In this document: piece by piece, positions 36,021-47,349 of the stretch
Layout: the number at the start of each line of letters is the position of its first letter
Numbering within the stretch: position 1 is the first letter of the stretch
NCBI GenBank assembly: GCA_041879295.1
Contig: CP047152.1
Coordinates: forward strand, 4,469,501-4,533,500
Length of the DNA: 64,000 nucleotides
Direction of reading: 5' to 3'
From: Pseudomonas putida
Lineage (GTDB): Bacteria; Pseudomonadota; Gammaproteobacteria; Pseudomonadales; Pseudomonadaceae
The notes under the pieces: generated by a model
The model's input: only the letters and a program-made list of their open reading frames with translations
Database searches by the model: none
Told to the model about the DNA's origin: nothing
Translations under genes and position numbers: made by a program

Positions 36021-36890
36021 TCAGAGTAATCCCAATTGTTCGACCTCAGGGGCGCGCGGCAATTCCGGCAAAGGTGCCAGGCCAGGCAGGCGCGCCATCA
36101 GGCGCTGATGGAAACGCTGGGCCAGCGCCGCAGCCAGGCGATTGTCCGAGGTGTGCAGGAAGATATAGGGATTGCGGCCTTCTTCAATCCAGGCGGCGAC
36201 CTTTTCTACCCAAGGGCTAAGGAAGGCCTGATTGGCCTCCAGTTCCGGATGGCCGATGAAGCGAACCTGCGGATGCTGGCTGAAGGCTGCCGGACGGGGT
36301 GGTACCTTGGGCTTCTTCGACTGCGCATGCAGCACGGCAGGGTCGCGCGAGGTGCAACTGAACAACGCACGGGGGTCGAGGCAGATGCGCTCTACGCCGC
36401 GTTCGTGCAGCAGGCGATTGAGCAGGCGTTCTTCCTCACCCTTGGCAAAAAAGGCCTGGTTGCGCACTTCCACAGCCACCGGCACGGCGATCTGATCGAG
36501 GAAGTGACAGAGCTCACCCAGGCGCGCCGGGCCGAACTGGGCCGGCAACTGCAGCCAGTAGGGTGATACGCGCTGGCCCAGCGGGGCCATCAGCCGGGTG
36601 AAGTCGAAGGCAGGCTCAAGCTGGTCACGCAGGTCGCCCTCATGGCTGACATCCCGCGGAAACTTGGCAGTGAAGCGAAAGTGCTCGGGCATGACTTGCG
36701 CCCAGCGGGCAATGGTCCCGGGCGCGGGACGTGCATAGAAAGTGGTGTTGCCTTCGACGGCGTTGAAGACCTGACTGTAGAAGCCAAGCATTTGATTACT
36801 GTTAGCGTCAGCGGGGTACAGGTAGTCTCGCCAGGCGTTTTCGCTCCACGACGGGCAACCGAGAAAGTAAGGCAGTGGTGACGGATTCAT
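36021..36890 (-). CDS. DUF72 (YecE-family) protein
   Basis: TIM-barrel protein of unknown function, 289 residues, with the DUF72 hallmarks: LGCPSWSENAWRDYLYPADA near the start, YSQVFNAVEGNTTFYARP, FRFTAKFPRDVSHEG and the late IFLHTSDNRLAAALA. It lies 28 bp from the PEP-mutase-like gene and three bases from the small gene upstream, so all are probably co-transcribed. The biochemical role of DUF72 is not established. Confidence 0.9.
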   Translation of the reverse strand: MNPSPLPYFLGCPSWSENAWRDYLYPADANSNQMLGFYSQVFNAVEGNTTFYARPAPGTIARWAQVMPEHFRFTAKFPRDVSHEGDLRDQLEPAFDFTRLMAPLGQRVSPYWLQLPAQFGPARLGELCHFLDQIAVPVAVEVRNQAFFAKGEEERLLNRLLHERGVERICLDPRALFSCTSRDPAVLHAQSKKPKVPPRPAAFSQHPQVRFIGHPELEANQAFLSPWVEKVAAWIEEGRNPYIFLHTSDNRLAAALAQRFHQRLMARLPGLAPLPELPRAPEVEQLGLL

Positions 36891-36893
36891 CCA

Positions 36894-37184
36894 TCAAATG
36901 TACAGGTCGAGCCCCAGTACTTCCATGTCCCAGTCGGTAAAACCGGCAGTGCTCAGGTAGCTGGCCAGTGCGGTGGCGGTACGGCGGTCACGGGCACGAG
37001 GGAAAACCATGTCCTGCTGCCGGGCTGGCAGTCCACCACCAGGGCGGCGGGCAGTGGTTTCCTGCGGGGCGGCTTCTGCCTCCTCGATTACCTCGGCATC
37101 GTCGATGGCCTGGTCACGCACCGCTGCTTTGCGCGAGGCGCGCTTGAGCGGGTAGGACTGCGATGAGAAACCGTCGATACGCAT
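36894..37184 (-). CDS. conserved hypothetical protein, 96 aa
   Basis: Small soluble protein starting MRIDGFSSQSYPLKRASRKA, with an acidic middle (DAEVIEEAEAAPQE) and an ordered-looking C-terminus (TATALASYLSTAGFTDWDMEVLGLDLYI, quoted in part as FTDWDMEVLGLDLYI). No domain recognised. A ten-residue longer start is open upstream but has a poorer context. It is three bases upstream of the DUF72 gene, pointing to an operon. Confidence 0.75.
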   Translation of the reverse strand: MRIDGFSSQSYPLKRASRKAAVRDQAIDDAEVIEEAEAAPQETTARRPGGGLPARQQDMVFPRARDRRTATALASYLSTAGFTDWDMEVLGLDLYI

Positions 37185-37315
37185 GGCATGAGCACTCAGG
37201 ACCAATGATGGCAATTTAGCAGCATCAGGGTTCCGTCGCTAATGCTTGAGTGATAACTGGACCACAGATCGCGAAAAAGGTTTTAGCGTGTTCGGCGATA
37301 ACCGACGAACAGCAC

Positions 37316-37990
37316 TCAGTGCTTCTTGGGCGTGGCTACATTATCGCGCAGATAAACCGGCTGCGCCTGCTCGGCGACGATTGCCTCGCCGCGCGCCCAG
37401 GCGAAGGTGGCCAGGCTGAGGACGTCCAGGGCATTGGGCAAGGCGCCAGGGTTGCTCGCGGCCACCTGAACCGCCAAGCGCTCGGCATAGCCCCATCCGG
37501 TACCGGCACCGAACCACTCGCCATTGCTGCCTGCCGGCAGCGCCACCTGCTCGGGCGGTAACACGGCTTCACGGCCGACCAGGCGCATTTCGCCCGCCGT
37601 GGCCTGGTAGCAACCCCAGTACACTTCATCCATGCGTGCATCGATGGCCGCTGCCACCTGCTGCACGCCATGCTCGCGCAATGCACCCTGGGCCAGTGCG
37701 GCCAGGTTGGACACCGGCAGCACCGGGCGTTCGAGGGCAAAGGCCAGGCCTTGCACCACACCGATGGCAATTCGCACGCCAGTGAACGCGCCCGGGCCAC
37801 GGCCAAAGGCAATGGCATCCAGCGCATTCAGTGCCACGCCAGAGTCGGCCAGCAGTTGCTTGATCATCGGCAGCAGCTTCTGGGCATGCATGCGCGGGAT
37901 CACCTCGTAGTGGCTGGTTACCTTGCCGTCATGCAGCAGCGCGACGGAACAGGCTTCGGTGGCGGTATCCAGGGCCAGCAGGGTGGTCAT
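37316..37990 (-). CDS. tsaB: tRNA threonylcarbamoyladenosine biosynthesis protein TsaB
   Basis: Scaffold subunit of the TsaBDE complex that makes t6A37 in tRNA. The 224-residue protein has the ASKHA fold, starting MTTLLALDTATEACSVALLHD, with AFGRGPGAFTGVRIAIG and a non-metal-binding active-site region as expected for TsaB rather than TsaD. It follows adk on the same strand, as in P. aeruginosa. Its product t6A is the substrate of TcdA encoded at 16.2-17.1 kb. Confidence 0.95.
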   Translation of the reverse strand: MTTLLALDTATEACSVALLHDGKVTSHYEVIPRMHAQKLLPMIKQLLADSGVALNALDAIAFGRGPGAFTGVRIAIGVVQGLAFALERPVLPVSNLAALAQGALREHGVQQVAAAIDARMDEVYWGCYQATAGEMRLVGREAVLPPEQVALPAGSNGEWFGAGTGWGYAERLAVQVAASNPGALPNALDVLSLATFAWARGEAIVAEQAQPVYLRDNVATPKKH

Positions 37991-38082
37991 CGAACGGGTA
38001 TCCAGGTGCGAATGAAAAAGAGCGGCAGTATAGAGCAGCAGCGGCGTTGTGTCCCGAGGGGGCCGCTGTGCGGCCTACAAAC

Positions 38083-38110
38083 GACAACGGCCCGCAAGCG
38101 GGCCGTTGTC
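38083..38110 (-). terminator. stem-loop after adk
   Basis: GACAACGGCCCG pairs with CGGGCCGTTGTC around a four-base loop, 20 bp beyond the adk stop. The T-run on the minus strand is short (GTTTGT), so termination may be incomplete, allowing some read-through into tsaB. Confidence 0.7.
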
Positions 38111-38130
38111 GAGGTGCGTCAGGCGCCGGT

Positions 38131-41666
<3,536 letters not shown>

Positions 41667-41770
41667 TGGCGCTCTCTCCGTTGCATCCCTATCAGCCTCA
41701 GCGCGCCCTGTGCAAGCGCGGGTTAACCCGTGAATAACCCAAGGCGGTGCCTGGCACCGGCGTTGCCGGT

Positions 41771-41798
41771 GTTCGCGGGTAAACCCGCTCCTACAGGG
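41771..41798. repeat. single REP element upstream of ppc
   Basis: TTCGCGGGTAAACCCGCTCCTAC at about 41772-41794, with a decayed inverted mate near 41713-41733 (GCAAGCGCGGGTTAACCCGTG). It lies about 105 bp upstream of the ppc start, so it may sit in the ppc leader or upstream of its promoter. Confidence 0.7.
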
Positions 41799-41926
41799 GG
41801 GCGGTATCCCCCAAGAGTGCCCACAGCCGGGCGACGATGGCAAGCCGTGATGGGCCAAACCAAACTAAAGTGAAAGCACAGCACTCCCATGCAGTGCAGC
41901 CTTTCCAGGCGTCAACAGAGGTCATC

Positions 41927-42271
41927 ATGAAAATTCGTGAACTCGCCCAGCATTGGGAACAGAATGCCGCCGGCACCCTCAGCCGTACGGGCCATGTCCT
42001 GCACCTGGACCTGGAGTCCGAGGCGCGCCTGGCCGCGCTGATCGACATGTACCCCAAACGCACGGCCGAAGAACTGCTCGGCGAACTGGTCGCAGCCGCC
42101 CTTGAAGAATTGGAGGCCAGCTTCCCCTATGTACAGGGCCGCCAGGTCATCGCCACTGACGAAGAGGGTGACCCACTTTACGAAGACGTTGGTCCTACGC
42201 CGCGCTTTCTCTCCCTGTCCCGCCAACACCTGCATAACTTGAGCAACGCTACAGTCGACAGCGACAAGTAA
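41927..42271 (+). CDS. conserved hypothetical protein, 114 aa
   Basis: Small acidic protein starting MKIRELAQHWEQNAAGTLSR, with a regular helical pattern LAALIDMYPKRTAEELLGEL and a C-terminus ending NATVDSDK. The homologous position in P. aeruginosa, divergent from ppc, holds a gene sometimes labelled pilin assembly protein; I see nothing here that supports a pilus role. Start 41927 was chosen because the sequence resembles homologues from this Met and GAGG lies eight bases upstream (ACAGAGGTCATC). Confidence 0.78.
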   Translation: MKIRELAQHWEQNAAGTLSRTGHVLHLDLESEARLAALIDMYPKRTAEELLGELVAAALEELEASFPYVQGRQVIATDEEGDPLYEDVGPTPRFLSLSRQHLHNLSNATVDSDK

Positions 42272-42283
42272 CCGTCCGCTCCC

Positions 42284-42311
42284 CCGTTCCGGGCCTGCTC
42301 AAGGCCCGGAA
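42284..42311 (+). terminator. stem-loop after the 114-aa gene
   Basis: TTCCGGGCC pairs with GGCCCGGAA across TGCTCAA, 13 bp past the stop, without a clear T-run. Possible weak terminator. Confidence 0.5.
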
Positions 42312-42395
42312 TACCGCTTCAGCCTGAGAAAGTTCCAGACTAATCGCACTGACCGATCAGTCAGAAATAGTTATCCGATTACGACGCTTTTTTCT

Positions 42396-42423
42396 GAACT
42401 ATTCGAAAAACGTCCGAGTCGGA
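42396..42423 (+). promoter_or_regulatory. probable AlgU (sigma-22/RpoE-type) promoter
   Basis: GAACTA (42396-42401), a 17-bp spacer and TCGGA (42419-42423) closely fit the AlgU consensus GAACTT-N16/17-TCTGA. It lies about 125 bp before the DUF4398 gene. In P. aeruginosa the lptF gene that follows this gene is AlgU-dependent, so the site makes sense. Predicted by eye, not tested. Confidence 0.62.
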
Positions 42424-42547
42424 GCCAATAGCCATCACGCTAAAACCCTGCACACTGCCCTCGTGCACCGTTGAGCTGAAGCGCGCGGTTTTGTCAGGGA
42501 TTGAGCGATGGACTGCTACGGACATCGTCGTTATCAGGAGTGATCCA

Positions 42548-42961
42548 ATGGAACTGACCACCATGAAGACCCGCACTAGCAAACTGTCATCCACTCATGT
42601 GCGCGGGTTCAAGCTGGCCGCGCTGGCACTGGGCAGTAGCCTGGTCCTGGCCGGCTGTGCGGGCAATCCGCCCACCGAGCAGTATGCCGTTACCCAGTCC
42701 GCCGTGAACTCCGCCGTCAGCGCCGGCGGTACCGAGTTCGCCGCCGTGGAAATGAAGGCGGCTCAGGACAAGTTCAAGCAAGCCGAAATCGCCATGCACG
42801 ACAAGAAGTACGACGAGGCCAAGCGCCTGGCCCAACAGGCCGAATGGGATGCCCGCCTCGCCGAACGCAAGGCCCAGGCAGCCAAAGCCCAGAAGGCCGT
42901 GCAGGATGCCCGTCAGGGCGTTCAGGACGTACGTGAGGAAGGCCTGCGCAGCGTTCAGTGA
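42548..42961 (+). CDS. DUF4398 lipoprotein
   Basis: Probable outer-membrane lipoprotein of 137 residues with a long N-terminal region (MELTTMKTRTSKLSSTHVRG), hydrophobic segment LAALALGSSLVLAG and lipobox LAGC. The mature part is a helical, alanine- and charge-rich coiled coil (EMKAAQDKFKQAEIAMHDKK) of the DUF4398 family. Start 42548 has CAGGAG eight bases upstream; the internal ATG at 42563 is an alternative. It precedes the OmpA-like gene by 50 bp and is probably co-transcribed from the AlgU-type promoter. Confidence 0.86.
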   Translation: MELTTMKTRTSKLSSTHVRGFKLAALALGSSLVLAGCAGNPPTEQYAVTQSAVNSAVSAGGTEFAAVEMKAAQDKFKQAEIAMHDKKYDEAKRLAQQAEWDARLAERKAQAAKAQKAVQDARQGVQDVREEGLRSVQ

Positions 42962-43011
42962 ACCCTGCCCCGCCAACCTTAGCCTTCGCACACGATCAAA
43001 GGATGAACACT

Positions 43012-43803
43012 ATGCGCAAACACGTCATGATTCCCGCCCTGCTGGCCCTGAGCGTCGGTCTTGCTGCCTGCTCGCACGATCCGAATGCCAACCTGGAAGC
43101 GGCCCGCACCAACTTCTCTTCTCTGCAGAGCAATCCGCAAGCGAGCAAGGTTGCGGCGCTGGAGACCAAGGACGCCCAGGACTGGCTGAACAAAGCCGAC
43201 AAGGCCTACATGGACCGTGAAGACGAGAAGAAAGTCGACCAACTGGCCTACCTGACCAACCAGCGCGTCGAAGTGGCCAAGCAGACCATTGCCCTGCGCA
43301 CCGCCGAAGCTGAACTGAAGAACGCCTCGGCCCAGCGCGCCCAGGCCAAGCTGGATGCCCGCGACGCGCAGATCGCCAAGCTGCAGGAGAGCCTCAACGC
43401 CAAGCAGACCGACCGCGGAACGCTGGTGACCTTCGGCGATGTACTGTTCGACTTCAACAAAGCCGAACTCAAGAGCAGCGCTTACCCGAACATCACCAAG
43501 CTGGCGCAGTTCCTCCAGGAAAACCCGGAACGCAAGGTGATCGTCGAGGGCTACACCGACAGCGTCGGCTCGGCCAACTACAATCAGACACTGTCCGAGC
43601 GCCGTGCCAACAGCGTGCGCATGGCACTGGTACGTGCAGGGGTAGATCCGGCGCGTATCGTTTCGCAAGGCTATGGCAAGGAGTACCCGGTAGCGGACAA
43701 CTCGAGCAACTCGGGGCGTGCGCAGAACCGTCGGGTGGAGGTGACCATCTCCAACGACAACCAGCCGGTGGCACCACGCTCGGTGAGCCAGGCTCAGCGG
43801 TAA
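43012..43803 (+). CDS. lptF: OmpA-family lipoprotein, LptF-like
   Basis: Peptidoglycan-binding outer-membrane lipoprotein. The 263-residue protein has signal MRKHVMIPALLALSVGLAACSHD (quoted part LSVGLAACSHD, lipobox LAAC), an N-terminal DUF4398-like helical region (about 25-140, coiled coil), and a C-terminal OmpA domain (about 145-250) with FNKAELKSS, VEGYTDSVGSANYNQTLSERR and GYGKEYPVADN, which bind diaminopimelate. Start 43012 has AAGGA eight bases upstream. LptF of P. aeruginosa is AlgU-controlled and linked to oxidative-stress resistance; the gene pair and order match. Confidence 0.87.
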   Translation: MRKHVMIPALLALSVGLAACSHDPNANLEAARTNFSSLQSNPQASKVAALETKDAQDWLNKADKAYMDREDEKKVDQLAYLTNQRVEVAKQTIALRTAEAELKNASAQRAQAKLDARDAQIAKLQESLNAKQTDRGTLVTFGDVLFDFNKAELKSSAYPNITKLAQFLQENPERKVIVEGYTDSVGSANYNQTLSERRANSVRMALVRAGVDPARIVSQGYGKEYPVADNSSNSGRAQNRRVEVTISNDNQPVAPRSVSQAQR

Positions 43804-43823
43804 GGCTGGAACGCTGAAAGGAC

Positions 43824-43857
43824 AAGCCCCGCGATTGAGGCGGGGCTTTTCTTTGTT
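43824..43857 (+). terminator. rho-independent terminator of lptF
   Basis: AAGCCCCG pairs with CGGGGCTT around CGATTGAGG, followed by TTCTTTGTT, 20 bp past the lptF stop. A clear terminator shape. Confidence 0.88.
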
Positions 43858-43873
43858 CGCCGATAATGTTGTG

Positions 43874-44116
43874 GCGCCTGCGAGATCGAGCGCCGCCCGC
43901 GCGGCGCATCGCGAGCTATGCTCGCTCCTACGTTTGTTTCGGGCCAATTATTCCTGTGGGATTTGCGCGCGAACGCCTTGGCGCATGGCGCGATATCGCG
44001 TCGTACAAACAAGGCGGTCGCGCGCGTCTGTCACAGGCGTAACTGGCCCGAAACAGATGTAGGAGCGAGCTTGCTCGCGATGCGCCGCGCGGGCGGCGCT
44101 CGATCTCGCGGGCGCC
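43874..44116. repeat. 243-bp long palindromic element, copy A (left half intact)
   Basis: An element with long terminal inverted repeats. The left arm GCGCCTGCGAGATCGAGCGC..., with GTTTGTTTCGGGCCAATTA further in, is mirrored on the right by TAACTGGCCCGAAACAGATG and GGCGGCGCTCGATCTCGCGG...GGCGCC. The centre holds GCGCGCGAACGCC and CGATATCG. A second copy of the same 243-bp length lies at 60910-61152, about 85-90 percent identical by eye. It encodes no protein I can support and looks like a non-autonomous, MITE- or REPIN-like dispersed repeat. Confidence 0.85.
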
Positions 44117-44805
44117 AAAAATGCTGCGCCGAACACTCACTGCACCTGCTGCGGTGTTTCCTCGCCCATGCAGCGCACCGCACGCTTGCGGTTGTCCACC
44201 AGCACGTCGGTCAGGCCTTTCTGTTTGTTTCGGGCCAATTATGCCTGTGGGGTTGGCGCGCGAACTCCTTGGTGCATAGCGCGTTATCGCGTCGTACAAA
44301 CAAGGCGGTCGCGCGCGTCTGTCACAGGCGTAACTGGCCCGAAACAGATGTAGGAGCGAGCTTGCTCGCGATGCGCCGCGTGGGCGGCGCTCGATCTCGC
44401 GGGCGCCAAAAATGCTGCGCCGAACACTCACTGCACCTGCTGCGGTGTTTCCTCGCCCATGCAGCGCACCGCACGCTTGCGGTTGTCCACCAGCACGTCG
44501 GTCAGGCCTTTCTGTTTGTTTCGGGCCAATTATGCCTGTGGGGTTGGCGCGCGAACGCCTTGGTGCATAGCGCGATATCGCGTCGTACAAACAAGGCGGT
44601 CGCGCGCGTCTGTCACAGGCGTAACTGGCCCGAAACAGATGTAGGAGCGAGCTTGCTCGCGATGCGCCGCGCGGGCGGCGCTCGATCTCGCGGGCGCCCA
44701 AAATGCTGCGCCGAACACTCACCGCACCTGTTGCGGTGTTTCCTCGCCCATGCAGCGCACCGCACGCTTGCGGTTGTCCACCAGCACGCCGGTCAGGCCT
44801 TTCTG
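43932..44805. repeat. three tandem copies of a 291-bp unit
   Basis: Units start at 43932, 44223 and 44514 (GTTTGTTTCGGGCC each time) and end in GGTCAGGCCTTTCTG near 44805. Each unit consists of the centre and right arm of the 243-bp palindromic element followed by the last ~87 bp of the adjoining membrane-protein gene (minus strand). Copies 2 and 3 are most alike in the element part; the tail of copy 3 is the real gene end and differs from the other two at several bases. Only the first unit has the element's left arm. The open reading frame through all three is a by-product of a period divisible by three. Confidence 0.88.
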
Positions 44806-45045
44806 CTGGGTGTCGAACAGCACCAGCACCCCATCGACGCACTGGGCCACTTGCGGTGCCGGGTCCAGCGATACCTTGTAGTCCTCGCCGGGGATGGTCT
44901 TGAGCATGGTGAAATCCTGCAGCAGCAGGGCATCTTCAGGCTTGGCAAAATGCAGATAACCGTAATACCACAAAGCCCCCACCGTCACGATGATGCTGCC
45001 GACGCCGGTCAGGATCAGCGGGATGGCGTTGCGTTCTTCACTCAT
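44719..45045 (-). CDS. small membrane protein of unknown function
   Basis: A 108-residue protein with one N-terminal membrane helix (IPLILTGVGSIIVTVGALWY) and a soluble C-terminal part (PEDALLLQDFTMLKTIPGED, then two cysteines at CVDG and RCMG). The ATG overlaps the stop of the hydrolase gene by four bases, so they are coupled. Its last 28 codons and stop occur again as two diverged partial copies downstream, within the tandem repeat. The copies would read QQVQ and TDVL in place of the gene's QQVR and TGVL. The gene itself is intact. Confidence 0.8.
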   Translation of the reverse strand: MSEERNAIPLILTGVGSIIVTVGALWYYGYLHFAKPEDALLLQDFTMLKTIPGEDYKVSLDPAPQVAQCVDGVLVLFDTQQKGLTGVLVDNRKRAVRCMGEETPQQVR

Positions 45046-45965
45046 TGCTTGTTCTTCTCGTCAGGGTAATTGGGCACTTCGGCTAGCCGCCGCAGGCCGT
45101 TGAAATGGCTGGGGTCATCGAGGAATCGCAGCATCACCTGGCGCCAGGTAGGGTCGGCGAACGTCTGCACGTGCCCCCCTCGGGTCAGTTGCAGCACCCG
45201 CGGTGGTGGCGCGTGCTGATACAGGCGGATGGCGTTGTCCATCGGCACCAGGTTGTCGTCGATGCTGTGGAAAAACAACTTGGGCGGACTGCTCAATTGC
45301 TCGATCGAGTGGATCGCGCTGTCGCCGTCCGGCACCAGCCACGACAACGGAACCTGTAACGGCCAGGTCATCCAAGAGGTGCTGAGCGCAAAGCGCCCTA
45401 CCGCGCGGTAACTGGCCGGCACACCATCGAACACAAGGGCGCTGAAACGCTGGCGCTGCTCGGGGTGGGCCGCCAGGTAATGAATGGCCATGGCACCGCC
45501 CAGGCTCTGCCCCAGCAGTACCAACGGCTTGCCCCTGACCTCGGGCGACTGCTCCAGCCAGGCCATGGCTGCGGCAATGTCCTCGTACACTTCCGGCAGG
45601 CTCGGCTGGCCCTGAGACAAGCCATAGCCGCGGTAATCGATCATCAACACCTGGTAGCCCTGCTCCGGCAGCCAGTAGCTACCCCCCAGGTGCCCAGGCA
45701 GGTTACCGCCGTTGCCGTGCAGGTGCAGCACCGTACCCTTGACTTCGACCCCGGCCTTGGCCGGCAGCCACCAACCGTGAAGGCGGATGCCATCAGCAGT
45801 GGTCAGCGTGACGTCGCGGTATTCCAGCTTGGCCCGCTCAGGGGTGAAGGCCTGACCACGCTCGGGGTAGAACAGCAGGCTGCTGCAGCCGCCAAGGCTC
45901 AGCAGGACCAGGCCCAGGACCAGCAGGCGGCAGTTCTCAGAGAATGTTCGCGTAGTCGGCTTCAA
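45042..45965 (-). CDS. alpha/beta hydrolase lipoprotein
   Basis: Predicted lipoprotein serine hydrolase, 307 residues, with signal LVLGLVLLSLGGCSS (lipobox LGGC). The catalytic triad is visible: nucleophile elbow LLGQSLGGAMA, aspartate in FHSIDDNLVP and histidine in LTRGGHVQTF. LHGNGGNLPGHLGG is the oxyanion loop. It resembles BEM46/YfhR-like membrane hydrolases of unknown substrate. The start overlaps the end of the upstream DUF1704 gene by 29 bases, and its stop overlaps the small membrane-protein gene. Confidence 0.87.
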   Translation of the reverse strand: MKPTTRTFSENCRLLVLGLVLLSLGGCSSLLFYPERGQAFTPERAKLEYRDVTLTTADGIRLHGWWLPAKAGVEVKGTVLHLHGNGGNLPGHLGGSYWLPEQGYQVLMIDYRGYGLSQGQPSLPEVYEDIAAAMAWLEQSPEVRGKPLVLLGQSLGGAMAIHYLAAHPEQRQRFSALVFDGVPASYRAVGRFALSTSWMTWPLQVPLSWLVPDGDSAIHSIEQLSSPPKLFFHSIDDNLVPMDNAIRLYQHAPPPRVLQLTRGGHVQTFADPTWRQVMLRFLDDPSHFNGLRRLAEVPNYPDEKNKQ

Positions 45966-47214
45966 TACGGTCCAGGCTCAGGTGGTTGAGGAAGTTGGAG
46001 AAGCACATCCAGGCCGACAGCGCGTTAAGGTCGCGGAACTGTTCGGGCAGGTACTTGGGCGGCTCGACCAGCCCTTCCTCGACGAGTTGGCGCAGGGTGC
46101 GCATGTCTTCCAAGGTGGTCTTGCCACAGAACAGCAACGGGATCTGTTCCAGTTTGCCCTTCTTCACGGCCAACTGAATGTAGTTGTAAACCATGATGAA
46201 GCCCTTGAGGTAGGACAAGTCCTTGGTGAATGGCAAGCCGTTGGGCACCGACCCGCGGAACACCCGGCTGGCGTTGCTGTAGCTCTGCGCCATCTCGAAG
46301 CCCTGCTCGCGGAAAAAACCGTAGACCTGCATGAAGTCTGCGCCCTCCTCGACCATGTGGATGGCTCGGGTGCGGTTGGTGAGCTTGCGCAGGCGGCTGG
46401 GGTAGGAGGCAAAGGCGATCACCTCCATGAGGATGGCCAGGCCCTCCTGGGTTACCGTCGACGAGGGCGGGCCCTTGGCCAGGAAGGTGCAGATCGGCTG
46501 GTTCAGGCCATTGAGCGTGGTCCCGACATGCACCAACCCTTCGTGCACCTCCAGGGCGCGCACATCGCGGGTGTTGAACATGGCATCGGCACGCACCTTG
46601 ATGTAGTCGGCACCGGCTGCGGCGTCAGCGACGATGCCGTCTGACTCGAACACACGAATGGTTCCCTCGGCCTCGCCGAACACTTTGTTCAGCCGATGCT
46701 GGAGGATCTCCACGGTTTCCTTGGCGGTGAGGTTCTTTGGCTCATCCTTGAGGTCACCACGGCCATCGATGTTGTTCAGGTAGTCCGACAGCATCAGCCC
46801 AAGGTCGGCCAGGGTCGGGTCACCGGCGTGGAAGGCATCCGAGGCGGCGCCATACAGCTCTTGGGAGATCAGGCCGAAGTCTTCGGTACCGCGCGCTTCA
46901 AGCATGCGCACCACCATGCGGTATTCACGGCACATGCGCTTCATGATCTGCCCGACCGGGTTGAACTGGCCCAGCTGGCGAATGATGTCGCGCTCGATGC
47001 CCTGGAACTCGGCCTTGACAGCGCTGGAGTCGAACGACAGCGGGCGCGATTGGTAGTAGGCACGATCTACCGCCGGCGGCTCCTTGCCCTTGGCCTTGAG
47101 AAAGCCCTGGCGGATGTTGTCGTCCCACTTCACCGCGTCCAGGACCCGAATAGGCGTCTGTGCCGCAACGATGCGGTCGGACAGGGCGCGGATGGTTTGC
47201 TGGTATTCGTCCAC
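45937..47214 (-). CDS. DUF1704 (flavohemoglobin-expression-modulating QEGLA motif) protein
   Basis: Predicted metallopeptidase-like protein of 425 residues. It has the zinc motif HEGLVH (in ALEVHEGLVHVGTTLNG) and the name-giving VTQEGLAILMEVIAF. This family (TcCP/MATCAP-like) includes eukaryotic tubulin tyrosine carboxypeptidases; the bacterial role is unknown. The start is a GTG at 47214 with AAGGAG eight bases upstream (AAGGAGTCCCCG); a longer reading frame upstream runs through REP DNA and was rejected. It is followed by the hydrolase and small membrane-protein genes with overlaps. Confidence 0.85.
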   Translation of the reverse strand: MDEYQQTIRALSDRIVAAQTPIRVLDAVKWDDNIRQGFLKAKGKEPPAVDRAYYQSRPLSFDSSAVKAEFQGIERDIIRQLGQFNPVGQIMKRMCREYRMVVRMLEARGTEDFGLISQELYGAASDAFHAGDPTLADLGLMLSDYLNNIDGRGDLKDEPKNLTAKETVEILQHRLNKVFGEAEGTIRVFESDGIVADAAAGADYIKVRADAMFNTRDVRALEVHEGLVHVGTTLNGLNQPICTFLAKGPPSSTVTQEGLAILMEVIAFASYPSRLRKLTNRTRAIHMVEEGADFMQVYGFFREQGFEMAQSYSNASRVFRGSVPNGLPFTKDLSYLKGFIMVYNYIQLAVKKGKLEQIPLLFCGKTTLEDMRTLRQLVEEGLVEPPKYLPEQFRDLNALSAWMCFSNFLNHLSLDRIEADYANIL

Positions 47215-47246
47215 CGGGGACTCCTTTCTAGTACACGAAACCTGTA

Positions 47247-47343
47247 CCGGCGTCTTCGCGGGCTTGCCCGCTCCCACAGGGACACCACAGGATCAGATAC
47301 CTGTGAAATACCTGTGGGAGCGGGCAAGCCCGCGAAGACGCCA
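47247..47343. repeat. inverted REP pair
   Basis: CCGGCGTCTTCGCGGGCTTGCCCGCTCCCACAGG (in two parts; about 47248-47280) faces its complement at about 47311-47342. It lies between the lipoprotein gene's 3' end and the DUF1704 start. Confidence 0.9.
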
Positions 47344-47349
47344 ACACGG

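Noticed and set aside
41667..41858. N-terminal extension of ppc
   Set aside because: The added 64 codons run through REP sequence; the conserved start [11 protein letters not shown] has its own ribosome binding site.
43860..44820. CRISPR array
   Set aside because: The repeats are 291 bp long, made of a palindromic element plus a gene tail, with no short repeat-spacer alternation and no cas genes.
43928..44842. Long minus-strand reading frame (304 codons) through the tandem repeats
   Set aside because: The repeat period (291 bp) is divisible by three and the palindromic DNA is GC-rich, so the frame stays open automatically. It lacks a ribosome binding site and overlaps the real gene end in another frame.
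47215..47277. N-terminal extension of the DUF1704 gene
   Set aside because: The extra 21 codons are translated REP DNA; the GTG at 47214 has a proper ribosome binding site.
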